DNA of 64,000 nt from Halovivax gelatinilyticus (lineage in GTDB: Archaea > Halobacteriota > Halobacteria > Halobacteriales > Natrialbaceae): positions 3,636,631-3,700,630 of the forward strand of contig NZ_CP101322.1 of the NCBI RefSeq assembly GCF_024300625.1. The letters are read 5' to 3'. Below are positions 1-8,343 of this stretch, in pieces. Under the pieces are notes generated by a model, which had not been told where the DNA came from, made no database searches, and saw only the letters and a program-made list of their open reading frames with translations. Position numbers and translations under genes: made by a program. Within the stretch, counting starts at the first letter, position 1; every line of letters begins with the position of its first letter.

Positions 1-1
1 A

Positions 2-130
2 CAGGCGCTCATCGAGACGACCAGTAGCGACATGCGAGCGTGGGCGGAGTCGTACTACGATCAGTTCCGTGCAGAAGCGCAGCCGCTCAGGGACGCATAC
101 GAACGCGGTTCACTGCAGTCGCTCGAATAG
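2..130 (+). CDS. 3' end of an unidentified acidic protein (partial)
   Basis: An open frame enters from the left edge and stops at a TAG at 128-130. It gives about 42 residues rich in acidic and aromatic residues and ends in GSLQSLE. The composition is typical of haloarchaeal proteins, and the helical, charged tail could be the C-terminus of a winged-helix regulator. Too little is present to name a family. It lies upstream of and in the same direction as the flavin oxidoreductase gene, which has its own TATA-like box. Confidence 0.55.
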   Translation, partial: QALIETTSSDMRAWAESYYDQFRAEAQPLRDAYERGSLQSLE

Positions 131-207
131 GCAGAATCACCGTGGGCTGCCCGATCGGTTTTTCACGCGGTGAAAGATTTTGCACGACGAATATCTTTCA
201 GCAGGAA

Positions 208-216
208 TCTATAACG
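208..216 (+). promoter_or_regulatory. TATA-like box of the flavin oxidoreductase gene
   Basis: TCTATAACG is centred about 27 bases before the ATG at 240. That is the usual archaeal spacing for a transcript that starts at or next to its start codon. It supports 240 over the upstream GTG-like starts. Confidence 0.5.
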
Positions 217-239
217 ATCTTGCGGTCGGACCGTGTCAT

Positions 240-1682
240 ATGGGATCTGACGCAGAAAACGGTGATCACATCGATGTATTTAAATCGGGATTTCTCGGCG
301 ACTTGATCCGCCCCGAGGATTCCGGCTACGACGACGCTCGCACAGTCTGGAACGGGATGATCGACAAACGTCCTGACCTGGTCGCTCAATGCCGGGACGT
401 CGCTGACGTTATCAGCGCGGTCGAGTTCGCCCGCGAGCAGGACCTGCTCGTTGCCGTCCGCGGTGGGGGACACAACGCTGCTGGTCTCGGAACGTGTGAC
501 GACGGGATCGTCATCGACTGTTCCCCGATGAACTGGGTTGACGTGGACCCAGACATCCGGCGCGTTCGCGTCGGCGGCGGTGCCACCTGGCGCGACGTCG
601 ATCACGCGACCCAGGCGTTCGGACTCGCAGTTCCAGGTGGGGTCGTTTCCCACACTGGTGTCGCAGGTCTCACGCTCGGTGGCGGATACGGCCACCTCCG
701 GCGAACGTACGGGTTGACCTGCGACAATCTCGTCTCGGTCGATCTGGTCACCGCCGACGGACGCTTCCTCACCGCCAGCGAGGATGAGCATCCGGACCTT
801 TTCTGGGCGGTCCGCGGGGGCGGCGGTGCATTCGGCATCGTGACTGCCTTCGAGTTCGAGGCACACCCGATCGGGACCGAACTGGCCACGGTGGAGACGT
901 GGCACCCCATCGAGGATGCGGCGGAGGCATTCAAGGTCTGGCGCGACTTCGTCGAGACCGCGCCGCGAACGGTCAGTGGGGAGGCGATCATCTGGGGCGT
1001 ACCGGAAGACCCCCACTTCCCGGAGGAGTACCACGACGACCCGGTCGCCATCATCACCGCCGTCCACGCTGGCGACACCGAGGAAGGTGAGGAACTCCTC
1101 CGGCCACTTCGCGAGTTCGGGTCGCCGCTGTTCGACTTCAGTGGCCGGACCCGGTACCTCGACCTCCAGCGGGGGTTCGACCCGTTCTTCCCGGCCCACG
1201 AGCACCGCTACTACCAGGGATCGGTCTACCTCGATTCGCTGGACGACGAGGTCATCACGGAGATCGTCGAGCGTGAGCCGTCGCGGCCTGACCCTCGGAT
1301 ACTCTACTACGTGTGGAACCTGGGTGGGGCGATCACCGACGTTCCGGAACACGCCACGGCGTTCAACGGCCGAGAGCACCCGTACCTTCTCGCCATCGAC
1401 TGCAAGTGGGACGACCCCGAGGCTGACGAGGCGATTCTCGATTGGGCGCGTTCCTTCCAGCGGGACATGCACTCCCACTCCCCGGGTGAGAGCTACCAAA
1501 ACTTCCCTGGACTGGGCGAGAACGAGGACGGCGAACCCGAGCGATCACCGCGACGCGACGAGACGGCCGACCGGTTAGTCGAGCTGAAGGACAGATACGA
1601 TCCGATGAACGTGTTCAGCCGCAATCACGGCGTCACGCCGTCCGAACCGCCACGGACTGACGGAGGAGCGGGCGATGAGTGA
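240..1682 (+). CDS. FAD-binding oxidoreductase, berberine-bridge-enzyme type
   Basis: The protein has 480 residues from the ATG at 240. It has an N-terminal FAD-binding domain of the PCMH/GlcD type and a C-terminal BBE domain. RGGGH at residues 74-78 carries the histidine that in this family holds FAD covalently. The second attachment site of double-covalent members (a Cys before the GGG-YG motif) is absent: the stretch reads SHTGVAGLTLGGGYG, so single attachment is expected. The C-terminal SRNHGVTP matches the N-x-N-I-P-like end of the BBE domain. Such enzymes oxidise alcohols, sugars or aromatic substrates, but the substrate cannot be told. The gene overlaps the downstream rhodanese start by 8 bases, so the two are probably co-transcribed. 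Confidence 0.88.
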   Translation: MGSDAENGDHIDVFKSGFLGDLIRPEDSGYDDARTVWNGMIDKRPDLVAQCRDVADVISAVEFAREQDLLVAVRGGGHNAAGLGTCDDGIVIDCSPMNWVDVDPDIRRVRVGGGATWRDVDHATQAFGLAVPGGVVSHTGVAGLTLGGGYGHLRRTYGLTCDNLVSVDLVTADGRFLTASEDEHPDLFWAVRGGGGAFGIVTAFEFEAHPIGTELATVETWHPIEDAAEAFKVWRDFVETAPRTVSGEAIIWGVPEDPHFPEEYHDDPVAIITAVHAGDTEEGEELLRPLREFGSPLFDFSGRTRYLDLQRGFDPFFPAHEHRYYQGSVYLDSLDDEVITEIVEREPSRPDPRILYYVWNLGGAITDVPEHATAFNGREHPYLLAIDCKWDDPEADEAILDWARSFQRDMHSHSPGESYQNFPGLGENEDGEPERSPRRDETADRLVELKDRYDPMNVFSRNHGVTPSEPPRTDGGAGDE

Positions 1683-2127
1683 GACCGTCAACCACCGGTC
1701 CTCCCAGACAGAGCCGGCCAGGCACGAGAACGCTATCCAGACCAGATACGACGAGTTAGTTCGCGCGGCCGAGGCCACCGTCAAGGTGTATACGCCAGCT
1801 GAAGCGATCGATCTGGCTGGCGAAGCTGGAATCCTCTTCGTCGATGTCCGCGACGCTGTCGAGCTATCTGAAGGGAAAGTCTCCGGAGCCATCCACGTGT
1901 CCAGGGGACGGTTGGAGTCACATCTGACCCCCGAGAATCCACGGTACGTGGATGACCTCGACGACGCGGCCGAGATCATCTTCTACTGTGCGGGAGGTGC
2001 ACGCTCGGCGCTGGCTGCACAGCGGGCGCAGGAACTGGGATTCGACCGCGTCGGACACCTCGCCGGTGGGATCTCCGCATGGAAGGACGCTGGTGGACCG
2101 ATGCAAGTGATCGAAGACCGTTGCTGA
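1675..2127 (+). CDS. rhodanese-like sulfurtransferase
   Basis: A 150-residue single rhodanese domain. VDVRD at about 56-60 is the first conserved block. The active-site loop YCAGGARS has its catalytic Cys at 105, and the C-terminal GGISAWKDAGGP (about 130-141) is the usual CH2B block. Rhodaneses move sulfane sulfur from a persulfide on this Cys to an acceptor such as cyanide or a thiol. The first 35 residues have no counterpart in the minimal domain. The start overlaps the stop of the flavin oxidoreductase gene, and a GNAT gene follows 6 bases downstream, so the three look like one operon. The physiological acceptor is unknown. Confidence 0.88.
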   Translation: MSETVNHRSSQTEPARHENAIQTRYDELVRAAEATVKVYTPAEAIDLAGEAGILFVDVRDAVELSEGKVSGAIHVSRGRLESHLTPENPRYVDDLDDAAEIIFYCAGGARSALAAQRAQELGFDRVGHLAGGISAWKDAGGPMQVIEDRC

Positions 2128-2133
2128 TATACT

Positions 2134-2727
2134 ATGTTTCCCGACCACATCGAGACGGCCCGACTCGACCTCGAACGGATTTCGCACGACTCCGTCGATG
2201 TATTCGAGCTTCACGAACTCTACTCCAATGGAGACGATACGGAGGAAATGTTCGAGTACTGGGATTCGTCTCCCCACGAGACGGTGAAAGAGACCTACGA
2301 CTACGTGGATGAGGCCGAACGACTGTGGGACGAGCTAGCGGGTGTGAAATACCTGATTCGACCGAAAGACGGAGAAGACGGGGCAGGCGTAATCGCTGGA
2401 ACGACAAGGATGTATCCAAATTGGAAAAAGCGGTCCGCCAAGCTTGGGATTCTTCTCGGCAAGCGGTTTTGGGGCCGCGGATACTCCGGTGAACGAGCTG
2501 ATGCCATGCTGTCCGTCGCATTCGATCGACTCGATCTTGAACTCGTCGTCGCCGTCTACATCGACGGGAACGAAAAGTCTCGACGGGCGATCAACAGGTA
2601 CGTCGAACGGTATGGTGGCCAATACGAGGGATTGCTGCGAAATTGGCTTCCGGTGGACGAAACCGTTGTTGATGCCCATCGATACTCGATTTCACGTGAA
2701 GAATACCTTGCGATGGCCCAATGCTGA
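2134..2727 (+). CDS. GNAT-family N-acetyltransferase (RimJ/RimL type)
   Basis: The protein has 197 residues and starts in the RimJ-like way with an ETARLDLERI strand. The acetyl-CoA pyrophosphate-binding motif is RFWGRGYSGE at about 110-119. A helix and then VVAVYIDGNEKSRRAINRY follow, the usual motif B region (NxxSxR). Members acetylate amino groups of ribosomal proteins, antibiotics or small molecules. The gene begins 6 bases after the rhodanese stop and is probably translated from the same message. Substrate unknown. Confidence 0.85.
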   Translation: MFPDHIETARLDLERISHDSVDVFELHELYSNGDDTEEMFEYWDSSPHETVKETYDYVDEAERLWDELAGVKYLIRPKDGEDGAGVIAGTTRMYPNWKKRSAKLGILLGKRFWGRGYSGERADAMLSVAFDRLDLELVVAVYIDGNEKSRRAINRYVERYGGQYEGLLRNWLPVDETVVDAHRYSISREEYLAMAQC

Positions 2728-2966
2728 GCGGTTGCTCCGTTGAGACCGATAGAACGGTTTCCAATTCGGAATCAACGTTTGCTGCCTCTTTCTCTGGATT
2801 CGGTAGGTAGTTTCTGACAGAATCTGAGTAGTACATTCAGTCTCTGCTGAATAGAAGGCGCGAATGACCCGAGCGTCAGAACTTGATCTAGGAGGGAAAC
2901 ACTCGCTCGATACAGGTCGAACTCGCACTGTTGGGGGGGTCATCATGGGGCATTCCATCAACAGAG

Positions 2967-2980
2967 TTAAATTTTACTTA
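2967..2980 (+). promoter_or_regulatory. TATA-like box of the methyltransferase gene
   Basis: TTAAATTTTACTTA lies about 26 bases before the ATG at 3000, fitting a leaderless transcript. The rest of the gap 2728-2999 shows nothing I can name. Confidence 0.5.
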
Positions 2981-2999
2981 GCCATCATCAGTCATATAC

Positions 3000-3743
3000 A
3001 TGGACAGTGACCGGTTGCGCGTAGAGTTCATGGACACCGTCTACGAAGCTGCCTCCCGCGACGACGTGGACTACTACGTTGACCTCGCAACGACAGTTGA
3101 AGGCCCAGTGCTTGAGTTGGGTTGTGGCACCGGTCGGATCTACCTCGAACTGCTCGAAGCGAGCGTGGATGCCGACGGCATCGATCTTTCGGCGGACTCA
3201 CTCGCTGCCCTCCGGGAGAAAGCCGAACAGAGAGGACTCGAACCGAGCGTCTGGCAGGCGAACATGGCCGAGTTCATCGTCGACAAGGAGTATGCGCTCG
3301 TCACCTGCCCGTTCAACGCCGTACAGGAACTGACGACAATCGAACAGCAGCAGGCACTCTTCGAGTCGGTGTACGATGCGCTGGCCCCTGGCGGAAAGTT
3401 TGTCTTCGACACGTTTGTCCCTAACTTCGCGTACATAACCGACATGTGGGGCGAGTGGCAACAGCGGACGATAGAGTTTCGAAACGAACCCGTCGAATTC
3501 CACACCTGCTCACGTATCGTTGATGAAGTGACCCAAGAGTACGTCTCCGAGAAGAAAGCCATCACACAGGACGGCGAGGAGTTGTTCTCCTTTCAGGGCC
3601 GGGCGACGCTGCTGCCCTACCGCGAACTCGAGTTGCTCGCTCGCTCGTCGCCGTTCGAGTCCTGGAAAGTGACCGGCGACTACACCGATGAGTCACTAAC
3701 CAACGAACATTCGGCACAAGTTTGGACGCTAATACGGACGTAG
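3000..3743 (+). CDS. class I SAM-dependent methyltransferase
   Basis: The protein has 247 residues with a Rossmann-like methyltransferase fold. Motif I is VLELGCGTGRIYLEL (about 37-51), the SAM-binding glycine loop. An acidic residue follows at the end of strand 2 (DGIDLS), and CPFNAVQEL lies in the motif IV region. The C-terminal half (FQGRATLLPYRELELLARS) resembles the lid of small-molecule methyltransferases of this class. The acceptor cannot be predicted. It has its own promoter and stands alone. Confidence 0.85.
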   Translation: MDSDRLRVEFMDTVYEAASRDDVDYYVDLATTVEGPVLELGCGTGRIYLELLEASVDADGIDLSADSLAALREKAEQRGLEPSVWQANMAEFIVDKEYALVTCPFNAVQELTTIEQQQALFESVYDALAPGGKFVFDTFVPNFAYITDMWGEWQQRTIEFRNEPVEFHTCSRIVDEVTQEYVSEKKAITQDGEELFSFQGRATLLPYRELELLARSSPFESWKVTGDYTDESLTNEHSAQVWTLIRT

Positions 3744-4026
3744 CATAAGACCGTGAACCGTGGTGTATTATCTGATCTATCGGACAGTCTTCACTTTTCC
3801 CTGCCAGTTCCCCAACCCCAAACGGACTTCGGGTATTAGATATGCGCTTTGTCCCTTACACAACGCTGTATTGATCCTCTGGACTGAACGCCAGTACGAC
3901 GAACAACGTCGAATAACGAAACCATGCTACCACGACAGGTTACACTGACGAGCGTTCGCGGTTCCCGATCAGTCCGGTTACCGAGTGTCCGGTGGTGGGT
4001 GGTATCTACCAGTACACCAGCTTCGG
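3744..4026. other. intergenic, no gene recognised
   Basis: This 283-base gap lies between convergent genes. I read it on both strands and found only short frames without haloarchaeal codon character. No hairpin or repeat stands out. Confidence 0.5.
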
Positions 4027-4380
4027 TCACCCGACGTGAACCTTCGTCACGTGGCCGCCACAGCCACACTGATCTACGTACTCCCACTCCAGAGCACGAG
4101 TGGATTGGCTACGGGCGTACGATTCGAGATGGGGCCAGAGGTACCCGTCAGGGTGTCCATGCTCGGCGTGGGTAACGAGGTTGACGTGGTATCCAGAGCC
4201 CGTCGCTTCGATCGCGTCGATCGCCTCCGCGAGGATCAGGTCGCGGTCGTCGGCGTGGTGGGGCGCTTCGAGGTTCGCAGACCAGGAGTTCTGGTGTTTG
4301 CGTCTGGTGATCGGTTCCCGACTCTCGCCCGCCGTTCGACCGTCGTCGGTCGGCGGGTCGGCGCCGATGTTTGCGGTCAT
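4027..4380 (-). CDS. CGCGG-family candidate rSAM-modified RiPP precursor
   Basis: The protein has 117 residues from the ATG at 4380. Residues 65-78 read HVNLVTHAEHGHPD, and the C-terminus carries YVDQCGCGGHVTKVHVG with CGCGG at 105-109. From memory, this His-rich block followed by a CGCGG tail defines a haloarchaeal family annotated as putative radical-SAM-modified peptide. In that idea the Cys/Gly motif would be the modified site. No radical SAM enzyme lies within the window, so the partner must be elsewhere or the role is different. The gene diverges from the multi-TM protein at 4515 across 134 bases. Starts upstream of 4380 add sequence unlike the family. Confidence 0.75.
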   Translation of the reverse strand: MTANIGADPPTDDGRTAGESREPITRRKHQNSWSANLEAPHHADDRDLILAEAIDAIEATGSGYHVNLVTHAEHGHPDGYLWPHLESYARSQSTRALEWEYVDQCGCGGHVTKVHVG

Positions 4381-4514
4381 ACTCGCACGTACGGTCCCGG
4401 TCACCCTCGTCGTGGGCGCGAACATATTCGCGCATCGCCAGGCGAACCATCCACCGGGAACCGTCGGAACATGTTCGCAGGGAAAGGCAGGCGGACGGAG
4501 ATGAAAGCACGACC

Positions 4515-5864
4515 ATGGCTGCAATACTCGGCGATATCGAGACGGATCAGGGGCCGCCGCTCTCGATCCCCATCCGTCACTTCGTCGTCGGATTCGGATT
4601 CCTGCTGCTCGGCGTCGCCGTCGGGATGGCGAACGGGCTCGGACTCACCCCGCCGACGGCGATGCTCGCGAACGTACACCTGCTGCTGGTCGGCTGGGTT
4701 TGCGTGACGATCATGGGTGCGATGGTCCAGTTCGTTCCGGTGTGGTCGAACACGTCGATCCACTCGCGCCGACTCTCCGTCGTCCAGTTGTGGCTCGTAG
4801 CCGGTGGCCTGACCCTCTTCGTCGGGGCGTTGCTAACCGAGCGGCTGGCCTTCCTCGCGATCGGCGGCTCACTGGTCCTCCTCGGGTTCTGGGTCTTCGT
4901 CTACAACGTGGGCCGGACGTTGCTCGGCGTCAGGCCGTGGGACGTCACCGAACGCCACTTCGCGCTGGCGCTCTGTTTCTTCCTCGCGCTCTCGTCGCTC
5001 GGCCTGCTCCTGGCGCTCGGCTTCGCGCGCCCCATCTTCGCCGACCTGCCGGTCGACCACGGGGCCGTCCTCGCGAGTCACGTCACGTTCGCCGTGTTCG
5101 GCGCCGTCCTCACGACCGTCATCGGCGCGCTCTATCAGCTCGCGACTATGTTCACCCAGACGGAGTTTTACGCGCTCGACCGTCACATCCAGCGGTTCGA
5201 GTCGGTCGCCTACCCGATCGGCGTCGTCGGGCTCGCGCTCGGCCGACTGTTCGAACTGAGCTGGCTCGCCCGCGGCGGTGGCGTCCTGATCGTCGCCTCG
5301 ATCTTCGGAATCGGGCTCTTTCTTGCCCGTCGGCTCTACCTGACGCGCGTCGACTGGACCCCGATGCTCACCCGGTACACCGTCGTGGCCGGCGCGATGG
5401 TCACCTGGGCCGCGCTCACGCTTCCGGCCTGGCTCTCCGACCCGCTCTCGCCGGCCGCCCGTTACGGCGCCCCGGGGACCGTCCACCTCCTCACGTTCGG
5501 ACTGATCGCCTTCGTCGTCCTGGGAACGCTCTACCACGTCGTGCCGTTCATCGTCTGGGTCCACCGCTACAGCGACCTGCTCGGCCTCGAACCGGTCCCG
5601 ATGATCGACGACCTCTACGACGACACCGTCGCCGCGCTCGACTTCGTCTTCCTCTTCGGCGGGACGGTGTGTCTCGTCGTTGCCGACCAGCTCGCACTCG
5701 CATCCCCGCTCTTTCCCGTCGGGACGACGGCGATCGCGATCGGCGCCGCCCTCTTCGTGGCGAACATGGGGCTGGTCGTTACCCGACACAGTCCGGACGG
5801 CGTCGGGACGATTCTCTTCGGTGAACGAGCGGTTCGCCGCGTGGATCGAACGGTAGAAGACTGA
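4515..5864 (+). CDS. polytopic membrane protein resembling heme-copper oxidase subunit I / NnrS-type proteins
   Basis: The protein has 449 residues from the ATG at 4515 and about 12 hydrophobic segments. Histidines fall inside or at the ends of helices: NVHLLLVGW (about 58), SHVTFAVFGAV (about 192) and GTVHLLTFGL followed by TLYHVVPFIVWVHRYSD (about 320-350). The helix count and histidine placement recall heme-copper oxidase subunit I and the NnrS family, which handle heme and nitric-oxide-related chemistry. I cannot show that all catalytic ligands are present, so it may not be an oxidase. It sits with the CGCGG peptide and a DUF2249 protein, a mix suggesting redox or nitrogen-oxide metabolism. 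Confidence 0.65.
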   Translation: MAAILGDIETDQGPPLSIPIRHFVVGFGFLLLGVAVGMANGLGLTPPTAMLANVHLLLVGWVCVTIMGAMVQFVPVWSNTSIHSRRLSVVQLWLVAGGLTLFVGALLTERLAFLAIGGSLVLLGFWVFVYNVGRTLLGVRPWDVTERHFALALCFFLALSSLGLLLALGFARPIFADLPVDHGAVLASHVTFAVFGAVLTTVIGALYQLATMFTQTEFYALDRHIQRFESVAYPIGVVGLALGRLFELSWLARGGGVLIVASIFGIGLFLARRLYLTRVDWTPMLTRYTVVAGAMVTWAALTLPAWLSDPLSPAARYGAPGTVHLLTFGLIAFVVLGTLYHVVPFIVWVHRYSDLLGLEPVPMIDDLYDDTVAALDFVFLFGGTVCLVVADQLALASPLFPVGTTAIAIGAALFVANMGLVVTRHSPDGVGTILFGERAVRRVDRTVED

Positions 5865-5891
5865 CGACGAACCGCGGTGCCGGATTCCGAC

Positions 5892-6470
5892 TCAGAACGG
5901 GACTTCACCACCCTCTGACGACGCGGGTGACCGAGGCTCGGAATCAGTGGCGGTATCTCCTCCGATACGCACCGACGCGTCGCCGGTCTCTTCGAACGCC
6001 TCCTCGAGCCGTTCGAGCTGGTCGTTGATCCAGTCGCTATCGTGGTGCATCGGATTCGCGCGAACCCGAACGAGGTCGTACTCGTGGCGGTCGGCGAGTC
6101 CGTTCCACGCGCGGAACGAGCCGATGGCGAGCGTGTGACACTGCGGGCAGAACGGGGTCGTCGGCGTGAACTCCGCGCGGAGGGCAGACGGATCGTCTCG
6201 CTCGACGGCGTACCGATACCCGGCGTCCGGGTGACGGGTGTCTAAGTTCAACCTGGCGAGGTTATAGTTGAACGTCATGTCGTAGACGCCCCTAGCTTCG
6301 AACAACTCGCGCGTCAACCGATGAAAGGCGACGTGGTCGTTCCCGCCGAGAACCTCGTGAGTCGACAGGAACGGCCCCGGTTCGGGAACGTGCTCGGCGA
6401 CGAACGCGTCGTACGGATCGAACAACTCGGCCTCGTCGCCCCGCGCGAACGGATTGCGAAATCCCGCCAT
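5892..6470 (-). CDS. conserved haloarchaeal protein with a CxxC motif
   Basis: The protein has 192 residues from the ATG at 6470 (MAGFRNPF). The central part is rich in Asn, Tyr and Arg (FNYNLARLNLDTRHPD). A CPQC motif follows at about residue 115, then a second basic block (YDLVRVRANPMHHDSDW). The last 35 residues are a low-complexity acidic/serine tail. I do not recognise a named domain. The CxxC could bind a metal or be redox active. It converges with the membrane protein gene (27-base gap) and lies upstream of nothing obvious except the DUF2249 gene on the same strand, so the two may belong to the same redox group. Confidence 0.6.
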   Translation of the reverse strand: MAGFRNPFARGDEAELFDPYDAFVAEHVPEPGPFLSTHEVLGGNDHVAFHRLTRELFEARGVYDMTFNYNLARLNLDTRHPDAGYRYAVERDDPSALRAEFTPTTPFCPQCHTLAIGSFRAWNGLADRHEYDLVRVRANPMHHDSDWINDQLERLEEAFEETGDASVRIGGDTATDSEPRSPASSEGGEVPF

Positions 6471-6630
6471 ACGCGAACGGACGGTTCCCTGCCTGCTATA
6501 CAGTCCGCCGAACACCTTCGTCCGTTCGGGTGCGTTCGTTACCGTGGTGCGATTCGACGGTGGGCGGCCAGTAAGTCCGTGGCGTGGTTTGACAGTGGGC
6601 GGACAATAGCCACCGAGACCGACGCGCGAC

Positions 6631-6858
6631 TCAGTCGTGACTGATTTCGACGTGCCACTCGTCGGCGTCGACCCGCGTCGAGTCGTAGGAAAAGCCTCGC
6701 TGAGAGAGCACCTCGAACAGCGGCTTCGGCTCGAAGCTATTTATCAACAGGAACGTTTCGTCGGCCTCGAGCGCGTCGAGTTCGGTCATGATGGGCCCGA
6801 ACGGTTCGCCGTCTACTTCGCGAACGTCGAGGGTCCGATCGGCATTCAATGCTGGCAT
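6631..6858 (-). CDS. DUF2249 domain protein
   Basis: A 75-residue protein made of one domain. LDVREVDGEPFGPIM at the start, FLLINSFEPKPLFEVLSQRG in the middle and a closing WHVEISHD match the DUF2249/TusA-like fold. In that family the loop after NSFEPKPL holds a conserved Pro. In haloarchaea such genes often sit near denitrification or hemerythrin genes. The role is inferred to be an accessory one in redox or sulfur handling. The family TusA Cys is absent, so sulfur transfer of the TusA type is unlikely. Confidence 0.75.
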   Translation of the reverse strand: MPALNADRTLDVREVDGEPFGPIMTELDALEADETFLLINSFEPKPLFEVLSQRGFSYDSTRVDADEWHVEISHD

Positions 6859-6954
6859 CACCCGACCGTTCGAGAGCGATCGGAGTGACCGTTCTCCCGA
6901 TCATATTCGCACCTCCCCCCACTTTCGACCGATAGCAGACGTCCGCCTCGCCGT

Positions 6955-7176
6955 TCACGTCCCGGGGATGTCCCGCTGGCTCCACAATCCGCAGTAGATG
7001 AACGACGTCCATCCGATCAGCAGTCCGGCAACGATAACCGCGAAGCTCCAGACCGAGGCGACGAAGAACAGGTGAATAACGATACCGACGGTAAGTAGCG
7101 CCAGGCTCGCCGTGAGCCCCGCGACACCGATACAGTCGTCAGGGGATGGGATGCCGAGGGTTTCGTACGGTTGCAT
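6955..7176 (-). CDS. small membrane protein with two TM helices
   Basis: The protein has 73 residues from the ATG at 7176. A TATA-like AAAATACTA (minus strand, about 7205-7213) is placed right for a leaderless start there rather than at the GTG at 7191. Two hydrophobic stretches (VAGLTASLALLTVGIVIHLF and SFAVIVAGLLIGWTSFIYC) are joined by a very short turn. The C-terminus is basic and short. Many haloarchaea have such small proteins next to transport or stress genes. No specific function can be given. Confidence 0.65.
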   Translation of the reverse strand: MQPYETLGIPSPDDCIGVAGLTASLALLTVGIVIHLFFVASVWSFAVIVAGLLIGWTSFIYCGLWSQRDIPGT

Positions 7177-7398
7177 GGGCGTATCGGCCACGAGGAACGG
7201 CTAATAGTATTTTTGCACTCCGGTGAACGGTTCGGTAAGAGAGATTCGAATCACCAGCTCGTTTGGTATCCGCCGGCGTGAGCGCCCACCGGCTGGTGGA
7301 ACGAGCAACCCTGGTAGCTGGGAATCGGGTGCCGGCTATATCCCAACCACCGTAGAACGTCATTCTGGGCGCCACACCGCCCGCAGATCCACATCATC

Positions 7399-8286
7399 AT
7401 GGCTCAACACGTCCTCATTCCGGTCGACGGATCGGCTCACGGCTTCGCCGGCCTCGAGTACGCCGTCGCGTCGTTTCCCGACGCCACGATCACGGCGGTC
7501 TGCGTCGTAAACCCGGCACGAGAACACGTCGTGGAACTCGACTCGCCGCTCTCGTCCCGCGAAGCGCTCGAAGAGCGAGCAGCGAACATCCTCGAGCGAG
7601 CCACCGAGCGCGCAGCGAACGCCGGAGGCGAGTGTCGGACGACGATCGAGACCGGCTCACCGCACACGGAGATCCTCCGCCTCGCCGTCGAAGAAGACGT
7701 CGACCACATCGTGATGGGAAGCCACGGCGAGTCGCCGATCACCCGCCCGTTTCTGGGCCGAGTCAGCGAGGCCGTCGTCCGGCGATCGCCCGTGTCGACG
7801 ACGGTCGTCCCCGAGACGCCCGCCGAACTGAGCCGGCGCACCCTCCCCGGCAAGATCCTGCTCCCGATCGACGGCTCGGAACAGGCCGAGGCGGCCCTCG
7901 AATTCGCCGTAAAAACGTTCCCGGACGGCGACCACACCGCACTGCACGTCCTAGCGATGACGCTCGATCGGTCGCGGGACACTGTCCGAGGCACGTACCT
8001 CGAGGAGGTGCTCGCCGATCTCGAAAATCGCGGCGCGAAGATCCTCTCGTCCGCGACGTCGCTGGCCGACGAGTTCGGTGTGACGGTAGAGACGGACACC
8101 GCGCTCGGGAAACCCGCAGCCGAGATCGTCGCCTACGCGCAGACCCACGAATACGACCAGATCGTCATGGGCAGTCACGGCCGATCGATCCGCGAGTTAG
8201 GTATCACCGGGTCGATTGCCGAACGGGTCGTTCGTCGGTCGCCGGTGACCGTGACGCTCGTCGGCGGCCAACCCGACGAAGCGTGA
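7399..8286 (+). CDS. tandem-domain universal stress protein (UspA family)
   Basis: The protein has 295 residues made of two Usp domains (about 1-145 and 150-290). Each starts with a LIPVDGS strand-loop and ends with the ATP-binding pattern GSHG followed by G-R/S. The copies are VMGSHGESPI (about 110) and VMGSHGRSIRELGITG (about 255). The nucleotide motif G-2x-G-9x-G-S/T is complete in both halves, so ATP binding is expected. Usp proteins act in the cytoplasm under starvation or salt and oxidative stress. The gene has a TATA-like GCTATATCC near 7334-7342 and converges with PEP synthase 57 bases on. Confidence 0.92.
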   Translation: MAQHVLIPVDGSAHGFAGLEYAVASFPDATITAVCVVNPAREHVVELDSPLSSREALEERAANILERATERAANAGGECRTTIETGSPHTEILRLAVEEDVDHIVMGSHGESPITRPFLGRVSEAVVRRSPVSTTVVPETPAELSRRTLPGKILLPIDGSEQAEAALEFAVKTFPDGDHTALHVLAMTLDRSRDTVRGTYLEEVLADLENRGAKILSSATSLADEFGVTVETDTALGKPAAEIVAYAQTHEYDQIVMGSHGRSIRELGITGSIAERVVRRSPVTVTLVGGQPDEA

Positions 8287-8343
8287 ACACCACACGACCC
8301 GACGGGCCCCGTATATCGCCAACGGTCGCCCGACGAACCTCGC

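Noticed and set aside
198..1499. Long minus-strand frame opposite the flavin oxidoreductase
   Set aside because: It is a shadow of a GC-rich coding strand. Its protein has no coherent motif, while the plus strand matches a known family throughout.
3000..3743. Methyltransferase as a DNA-modification enzyme of a defence system
   Set aside because: It lacks the NPPY or DPPY motif of adenine or N4-cytosine methylases and the PCQ motif of C5 enzymes. It looks like a small-molecule methyltransferase and lies far from the defence region.
4700..5824. Arg/Pro-rich frames within the multi-TM gene
   Set aside because: Out-of-frame reading of GC-rich codons; the membrane protein frame has clean TM segments.
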